From the NCBI GenBank assembly GCA_035524335.1, contig DATKPE010000054.1:1-11638 (forward strand): a stretch of 11,638 nt of DNA. The letters are read 5' to 3'. Shown piece after piece: positions 7,474-11,638 of this stretch. Within the stretch, counting starts at the first letter, position 1. The number at the start of each line of letters is the position of its first letter. Both the position numbers and the translations under genes were made by a program. Origin of the DNA: DATKPE01 sp035524335. Lineage in GTDB: Bacteria > Bacteroidota > Ignavibacteria > UBA10030 > SZUA-254. The notes under the pieces are model-generated. The model ran no database searches, had not been told where the DNA came from, and was given only the letters and a program-made list of their open reading frames with translations.

Positions 7474-10400
7474 CTATCTCATCAAAAGCATTTTCCTCGA
7501 AAGCCGGATATCGTCTGCGGCCCTGAGCACGCAGATGTACACCCCTGTTGATGTTTCTTTCATCCGGTCGTTCCGGCCATCCCACCCGAATGTGTACAAC
7601 CCCGGGTTGAGGAAACCCTCGTAAATGGTTCGCACATGCTGGCCGAGGAGATTATATATTTCGAGTGTAATCCGACCCTCCTTCGGCACCGCGACCGGAA
7701 TCATGGTCAGCGGATTGAAGGGATTCGGATAATTGGGCAGTATGGCAAACGACTTCGGCAGTGTCTCCCGGATGCGGGCCCCGACCAGATCCGGCCTGCC
7801 GATCAGAATTGAAAGTTGTGTGATGTGACGTACGGGCGTGAACGTATACCGTTCTTCCTTCCTGAGATCGGTCCCCCTGGCCGTGCTTTTGTCGAGCAGA
7901 ACGACGGCATCCTGCGGAGGAACGGTTTCGACGCCGGGAAATGTAAGCTCGACCGGTTTTCGCGGATCAGATCTCAACTGCATATCCCAGACTTCGAGAT
8001 CACTCCCAGCAGTGCGGAAGTCGGCGGCGAACTCGCTGTACACCGAGTCCCACTGCGGCCGGTCGAACCAGACATACGGAATGCCTGCGATATACCGGGG
8101 CTTCCTCGCTTCGTGCCGTCCGGGGGTAATTGTTCCGCCGGATATCACGCCGAGGGAAGTAGTCTGATCGGTGTACCTGCCCGACACAGCTCGGACATCT
8201 ATTTTCCAGTCGGGCACACCGGACGGCGGTCGCCCCATGATTGCCGTGTTGCCGGAGGGAAACGGGATGCGGAGCTCGCTGATTCCGGAGTCCTTGAAAT
8301 AGAGATATCCGACATAGGGCGCAAAATCGGCGGCGTTCACCCATCCTGTCGCGGTCCATTCACGAATCGGGGATCCGGAGAGACCGTTGTGGATCTCAAC
8401 CGCACTCCAGGGCATCGCAGTGTTGAACGGATTGGTGATGAGATAGTACCCCTTTCCGGAACCGAGCGGTATGACGATATCGTTATTGGAATCCAACGGT
8501 GCCGTGGAGACGGTCTGCGTGGAAGCCGACCAGTCCGAGAGCTGAAGAAGCCAGAATGCTTTTCCCGTCGAGCACTGAAAATGTGCTCCCCCGTCATATT
8601 TCACATAATAATCCGGGTAGCTGACCTGCGTGCCGTTATCCCAGTAGACTTCCCACTGCCCGTCCTGTTTGCCGCTCAGAAAATGGCTCATCGCCACGCC
8701 GCTGTTTCCGGGAAGCCCGACGAGCTGATAATCCGACGGAGTACAATCCTCCAGCGATGCTCTCGGGGTGAAGGGAACATTCCAGGTAAGCGAATAGGTT
8801 GAAGGATAAACGACCTGCGTGATAACGGAAATAATATTTGAACCCGCACCGGCGCCAGATGCGTTCAGCGCCCGCACCCGGTAATAATAGCGTGTGCCGG
8901 CGGCAAGACCCGTCACCTGACGACTGGTGGCGCTTCCGACATCCAGATCGGCATACCCCGCAACCGGATTGGCGAACGCCGTATCGGTCGCCGCATCGAG
9001 GTGATACGACGACGCCCCTTTGGTGGAATTCCAGTTGGCGGTGAAGCCCGTTGAATCGACCGACGTGGCACCGAGGGCCACGGGACTGCCGGGGATGGTG
9101 ATCAGTGAAACAATATTGGAATTGGGACTCGTCCCGCCGATATTCACCGCCCGCACCCGGTAATAATACCTGGTTCCCGGCTGGAGACTTCCGACCGCGG
9201 CACTGGTCACATTGCCGACACTCAGATTGCTGTCTCCCTGAACCGCTGTAACAAACCCGGTGTCGTTCGCGACATCGACACGGTAGCCGGACGCTCCTGT
9301 CACGGCACTCCAGTTGACTGTAAAACCGGTGGCGGTGACTGCCGTCGCGGCGATCGCGACGGGTGCATTCGGCGTTGAAAATTCGCTTGTCGGCCTTCGC
9401 CAAAGCGAGTTATCCTGCGTGCCGGCCAGGAAATAATTCTGACCGCGCGTTACCGAAACGACGGCGCTGGAGGGTAACCCGTTACCCACGGCGGTCCAGC
9501 TGAGGCCGTCATCGGTCGAGAGATAAACACCGTCCGCTCCGGCATAGATCGCCGATCCGTCGGTCCAGAAACAGTTAATCTCGCCGTCTCCCGACAGTCC
9601 CGAGGAGCTGAGCGTCCAGCTGTCGCCGTTGTTTGTTGAACGGTAGATGCTGACGTTATCGGTAACGAGGAGGGTTCCCCCATTGACGAGAATAGCCCGC
9701 ACCTGATCATAACCACCGTTCGCGATGCCGTTATTGACCACTTCGAATGTCGTTCCGTAATCGGTGGAGCGGTAAATTCCGTTTTGTGTTCCTGCAAAGA
9801 CATACCCGGGCTTGCCTGCAATACAGTTAATACCGCCGGATGGAAGAGTGGAGGTACTGCTGAACCACGTCCCTCCCTTGTTGCTGGACCTGAAAAATCC
9901 GCCGTTGGTCCCGGCATAGACATTCGAATCCAGAACAGCGATGGCGGGGATATACGCGGCGCCCGGACCGTTGATCCCGGAATTGCGATAGGCCCAGGTC
10001 GCTCCCATATCGGATGAATAAAGAACGCCTCCGCCCAATGTCCCGGCATAGACATCACTGCCCGAGCCGGCGAGACCTGTAAATTCCCTCCCTCCCCAGG
10101 GAGTATTGACAAGATTCCACTGACCGCCGTCGTCCGTGGTCTCGTACAGTCCCCCCGCCGTCGCCGCAACCGTCTCCGTTCCCTGCTGTATGATATTTTT
10201 TACGTCCGCATTTTTCATTCCCGGGGAAGCGGGCCACCAATGCAGCGCGGTATCGCTCGAGACGACAACGCCGGCGCCGGCAACCCCCGCGATGAGGAGG
10301 TTGCCGCCGACAGACAAAGCCATCACCGTCGAGTACTGCCATCCCCCGCCGTTCATCGCAGTCCAGGTGACGCCGGTGTCCATCGATCGATAGACACAAT

Positions 10401-11154
10401 CTCCCGTACCGGCGAAGAGAGCCCGGCCCATTGCGGTAAACGACAGGACGACATAACTCCCCAATCCCGTATTGACGGCGGACCAGTGTGCCCCGTTGTC
10501 GCCGGAACGGAAGATGCCTCCCCCCGCGGTACCTGCAAAGAGATATCCCCCCGTGGCGAAGAGGGTATAGATATACCGGTAGGAAAGCCCGTCGTTCGCG
10601 GAATCCCAGCTCAAGCCGGCATTCGTGGAGGCATAGACCCCGTTGCCGAACGATCCCGCGAATACCGTCCCACCTGAATATGCGACCGCCTCAATCCCCC
10701 CGTAGGGAAGACCGGCGTTGATCGAGTCCCAGCTCAAACCATTATTGGTCGAACGGTACATACCGCCGGGATCCAGACCGGCATACATCGCACTCCCGCC
10801 CGATGCGAGCGAACGGACATCCTTGAAACCACCGAACCCGGCGTTGAGCGAATCCCAGGTGAGGCCGTTATCCGTCGACCGATACACTCCATCGGATTCG
10901 GTTGCCGCGAACACCGTCGTTCCGTTGAGAGCCAGCGAGTTAACGGGTGCGGTAATCCCGGTATTCAGCAGGGTCCAGCTGGAGCCGGTTGAGTACCAGA
11001 TATTCCTGTCGACCGCCGCATACACACCCGAACCTGTGGCGACAAAGGAGTGAACATTCCCCCCCTCCGGACCGGCTGACTGTACCCACTGCGAATGTGC
11101 TGACGAAAAGAGAAAGAAAAGTGTAAGACTACCGGCCAGGTTCCGTAAACTCAT
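7474..11154 (-). CDS. Large secreted protein: about 14 BNR/Asp-box-like repeats, two Fn3 domains, T9SS/FlgD-like C-terminal domain
   Basis: 1226 codons from the ATG at 11154, which has GAAGG six bases upstream and begins a clean signal peptide ending in SSAHS-Q. The ATG at 11187 would add 11 residues (1237 aa; numbers below use that frame). Residues 35-600 hold repeats spaced 40-43 residues apart, each with a (V/I)YRSTDNGLTW-like Asp-box strand, e.g. at 101, 143, 184, 225, 265, 347, 388, 471, 514 and 554, with degenerate units at 64, 307, 431 and 595. Two Fn3 modules follow (about 606-697 and 700-790), then a region of about 350 residues with GKGYYLITNPF (911-921), and a terminal Ig-like FlgD/T9SS type A sorting domain (1149-1237) with YPNPFNP (1153-1159), WDGRND (1202-1207) and SRKMLLMR. 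Such proteins are known to be exported through type IX secretion or anchored on the surface. It is first in the operon. Confidence 0.93.
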   Translation of the reverse strand: MSLRNLAGSLTLFFLFSSAHSQWVQSAGPEGGNVHSFVATGSGVYAAVDRNIWYSTGSSWTLLNTGITAPVNSLALNGTTVFAATESDGVYRSTDNGLTWDSLNAGFGGFKDVRSLASGGSAMYAGLDPGGMYRSTNNGLSWDSINAGLPYGGIEAVAYSGGTVFAGSFGNGVYASTNAGLSWDSANDGLSYRYIYTLFATGGYLFAGTAGGGIFRSGDNGAHWSAVNTGLGSYVVLSFTAMGRALFAGTGDCVYRSMDTGVTWTAMNGGGWQYSTVMALSVGGNLLIAGVAGAGVVVSSDTALHWWPASPGMKNADVKNIIQQGTETVAATAGGLYETTDDGGQWNLVNTPWGGREFTGLAGSGSDVYAGTLGGGVLYSSDMGATWAYRNSGINGPGAAYIPAIAVLDSNVYAGTNGGFFRSSNKGGTWFSSTSTLPSGGINCIAGKPGYVFAGTQNGIYRSTDYGTTFEVVNNGIANGGYDQVRAILVNGGTLLVTDNVSIYRSTNNGDSWTLSSSGLSGDGEINCFWTDGSAIYAGADGVYLSTDDGLSWTAVGNGLPSSAVVSVTRGQNYFLAGTQDNSLWRRPTSEFSTPNAPVAIAATAVTATGFTVNWSAVTGASGYRVDVANDTGFVTAVQGDSNLSVGNVTSAAVGSLQPGTRYYYRVRAVNIGGTSPNSNIVSLITIPGSPVALGATSVDSTGFTANWNSTKGASSYHLDAATDTAFANPVAGYADLDVGSATSRQVTGLAAGTRYYYRVRALNASGAGAGSNIISVITQVVYPSTYSLTWNVPFTPRASLEDCTPSDYQLVGLPGNSGVAMSHFLSGKQDGQWEVYWDNGTQVSYPDYYVKYDGGAHFQCSTGKAFWLLQLSDWSASTQTVSTAPLDSNNDIVIPLGSGKGYYLITNPFNTAMPWSAVEIHNGLSGSPIREWTATGWVNAADFAPYVGYLYFKDSGISELRIPFPSGNTAIMGRPPSGVPDWKIDVRAVSGRYTDQTTSLGVISGGTITPGRHEARKPRYIAGIPYVWFDRPQWDSVYSEFAADFRTAGSDLEVWDMQLRSDPRKPVELTFPGVETVPPQDAVVLLDKSTARGTDLRKEERYTFTPVRHITQLSILIGRPDLVGARIRETLPKSFAILPNYPNPFNPLTMIPVAVPKEGRITLEIYNLLGQHVRTIYEGFLNPGLYTFGWDGRNDRMKETSTGVYICVLRAADDIRLSRKMLLMR
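8869..9168 (-). repeat. 21-bp direct repeat marking the duplicated Fn3 modules
   Basis: A 21-bp sequence, reading CGCCCGCACCCGGTAATAAT and one more A on the plus strand, occurs identically at 8869-8889 and 9148-9168, 279 bases (93 codons) apart. It encodes the Y-Y-Y-R-V-R-A strand of both Fn3 modules. The exact copy suggests a recent tandem duplication of one module, or strong constraint. Confidence 0.85.
9388..10998 (-). repeat. Array of BNR/Asp-box-like coding repeats
   Basis: About fourteen units of 40-43 codons, spanning residues 64-600 of the 1237-residue frame. Recognisable core is S-T-D-N-G-x-x-W, each preceded by a hydrophobic strand pair with A-G-T or A-G-x. The copies differ at DNA level, so this is a domain-coding repeat and not a recent expansion. 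Two seven-bladed propellers would account for fourteen units. Confidence 0.85.
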
Positions 11155-11158
11155 AAAA

Positions 11159-11164
11159 CACCTT
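11159..11164 (-). promoter_or_regulatory. Ribosome binding site deciding the start of the large BNR gene
   Basis: AAGGTG on the gene strand, in GAAGGTG followed by four T before the ATG at 11152-11154. It supports this start over the ATG at 11187, whose Shine-Dalgarno AGGTGG is locked in the 11192-11213 hairpin. Confidence 0.55.
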
Positions 11165-11191
11165 CGATGACCGATGGTGCGGTGCATTTCC

Positions 11192-11213
11192 CACCTGATG
11201 CCACGATCAGGTG
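11192..11213 (-). promoter_or_regulatory. Eight-bp hairpin covering a Shine-Dalgarno sequence upstream of the BNR gene
   Basis: On the gene strand CACCTGAT pairs perfectly with ATCAGGTG around the loop CGTGGC. The 3' arm contains AGGTG, part of an AGGTGG that stands four bases before the ATG at 11187. The hairpin would mask this site, leaving the AAGGTG before the ATG at 11154 exposed. No U run follows, so it is not a terminator. Confidence 0.6.
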
Positions 11214-11249
11214 TGGTGATTTATGACTGATGACGCCTGTGCACCTCTG

Positions 11250-11284
11250 CCGCGACTGTTCGCGCGGAGCGGTGGTCAAACCGC
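11250..11284 (-). other. Two short adjacent hairpins in the leader
   Basis: In the RNA, GCGGU (11280-11284) can pair with ACCGC (11269-11273), six-base loop, and CCGCG (11263-11267) with CGCGG (11250-11254), eight-base loop. They lie between the three-way junction and the hairpin before the gene. Stems are only five bp in GC-rich sequence, so weak on their own. Confidence 0.3.
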
Positions 11285-11307
11285 CGTTGAGGAAAGGAAA
11301 AACATCT

Positions 11308-11386
11308 CAGTTACTCTATCGCCTCGACCCCATAAAGCGAAAAATCCCGAAGAGCCTAGCCGGTTCCACGGGATTCTATAGAACTG
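11308..11386 (-). ncRNA. Structured leader element: three-way junction RNA, riboswitch-like
   Basis: The leader RNA can form a closed three-way junction. P1 pairs CAGUUCUAU (11378-11386) with AUAG and AACUG (11316-11319 and 11308-11312), with a three-base AGU bulge on the 3' side, nine bp in all. P2 pairs AAUCCCG (11369-11375) with CGGGAUU (11343-11349), seven bp with a 19-base loop. P3 pairs CGCUU (11335-11339) with AGGCG (11320-11324), five bp with one G-U and a ten-base loop. Joining segments are two, three and zero bases. P2 runs into a U5 stretch, so it could also act as a terminator when P1 is not formed. I do not recognise a described class; the c-di-GMP, cobalamin and SAM consensus cores are not seen. 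Regulatory function is inference. Confidence 0.5.
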
Positions 11387-11413
11387 AAATATCTTTGATG
11401 GAAAGAGAGAGCG

Positions 11414-11433
11414 CGGGTTCGTTCAAAAACCCG
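11414..11433 (-). other. Hairpin at the predicted transcript 5' end
   Basis: CGGGUU (11428-11433) pairs with AACCCG (11414-11419) around an eight-base loop, right where transcription should begin. A 5'-terminal stem often protects mRNA from decay. It has no U run. Confidence 0.45.
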
Positions 11434-11437
11434 TGGT

Positions 11438-11466
11438 AATTTACAACAAATCGCCCCGATTGTCAA
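11438..11466 (-). promoter_or_regulatory. Sigma70-type promoter of the operon
   Basis: A consensus -35 TTGACA (11461-11466) and a -10 TAAATT (11438-11443, four of six matches) are separated by exactly 17 bp. Transcription should begin near 11431, giving a leader of about 275 nt before the ATG at 11154. It is the only good promoter seen upstream of the seven genes. Bacteroidota proper use a different consensus (TTTG and TAnnTTTG), so a classic sigma70 match argues for a lineage outside Bacteroidia. Confidence 0.7.
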
Positions 11467-11477
11467 GGATTAAATAG

Positions 11478-11494
11478 GACTGTTGACAACAGTC
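11478..11494. promoter_or_regulatory. Inverted repeat upstream of the -35 box, possible operator
   Basis: GACTGTTG and CAACAGTC are perfect eight-base arms around one central base, 11 bp upstream of the -35 box. As DNA it looks like a binding site for a dimeric regulator, placed as for an activator. As RNA it could form a six-bp hairpin 71 bases after the tRNA end, but only a weak U-containing stretch follows, so a tRNA terminator is a poorer reading. Confidence 0.45.
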
Positions 11495-11564
11495 TGGAAA
11501 AGGAGAACTGCTAAATTGAAAGGGAGTAAACAGAGGAATTGAACCGATATCGCCGATAATTTAG

Positions 11565-11638
<74 letters not shown>

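Noticed and set aside
7816..8802. Plus-strand open frame of 328 codons opposite the large BNR gene
   Set aside because: Antisense shadow; the minus strand codes for recognised domains here.
9388..10998. CRISPR array or satellite repeat
   Set aside because: The period of 120-129 bases, divergent copies and intact coding frame show protein repeats.
11276..11305. Nine-codon leader peptide (MFFLSSTAV) on the gene strand
   Set aside because: No Shine-Dalgarno stands at the right distance, and there is no run of one amino acid that would suggest attenuation; too short to support.
11343..11375. Intrinsic terminator for the tRNA or for an upstream transcript
   Set aside because: The seven-bp stem with U5 is possible, but the 19-base loop is large and the promoter lies between it and the tRNA, so it is better read as part of the leader.
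11308..11386. Known riboswitch class, c-di-GMP type I in particular
   Set aside because: The conserved core sequences of that class and of the cobalamin and SAM classes are not visible; only the junction shape is shared.
11230..11439. Plus-strand open frame of 69 codons opposite the leader
   Set aside because: No ribosome binding site of note and no motif; it lies on the structured leader.

Overview
The window holds one long minus-strand gene cluster behind a tRNA gene. It looks like the chromosome of a Gram-negative bacterium in the FCB-like part of the tree (Ignavibacteria, KSB1, Kapabacteria, Fibrobacteres-like lineages and relatives). The grounds are the FlgD-like/T9SS-type C-terminal domain with a YPNPFNP motif on the largest protein, an outer-membrane barrel resembling the Bacteroidota family DUF3078, a DUF4384 protein, a bacterial caspase-like peptidase, and a GC-rich composition. 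The exact phylum cannot be fixed from sequence alone.

Layout, in transcription order (right to left): tRNA-Arg(TCT) at 11565-11638. Then a 410-base non-coding stretch (11155-11564) with a near-perfect 17-bp inverted repeat, a sigma70-type promoter (TTGACA, 17 bp, TAAATT) and a leader of about 275 nt that can fold into a compact three-way junction plus further hairpins. Then seven same-strand genes: a 1226-aa secreted protein with about 14 BNR/Asp-box-like propeller repeats, two Fn3 modules and a sorting domain (7474-11154); a small signal-peptide plus C-terminal-TM protein (6958-7446); an Ig-Ig-caspase-like C14 peptidase (5465-6868); a predicted outer-membrane beta-barrel (4473-5399); a papain-fold protein that has lost its catalytic Cys and His and carries a C-terminal DUF4384 (2996-4471); an unrecognised secreted protein (1357-2898); and a gene that overlaps its predecessor by ATGA and runs off the left edge (1-1360), whose N-terminal half resembles the vitellogenin-type lipid-transfer fold.

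Spacings of 27, 89, 65, 1 and 97 bases and one 4-base overlap, all on one strand, make a single operon likely, and every product has an export signal. The set therefore looks like a cell-envelope or secreted module: one protein with a T9SS-like tail, one barrel in the outer membrane, one apparently active caspase-like enzyme, one apparently dead papain-like protein, and several binding or scaffold proteins. No integrase, transposase, toxin-antitoxin pair or CRISPR is seen. What the module does is not known from the sequence; processing of, or signalling through, surface proteins is a guess.
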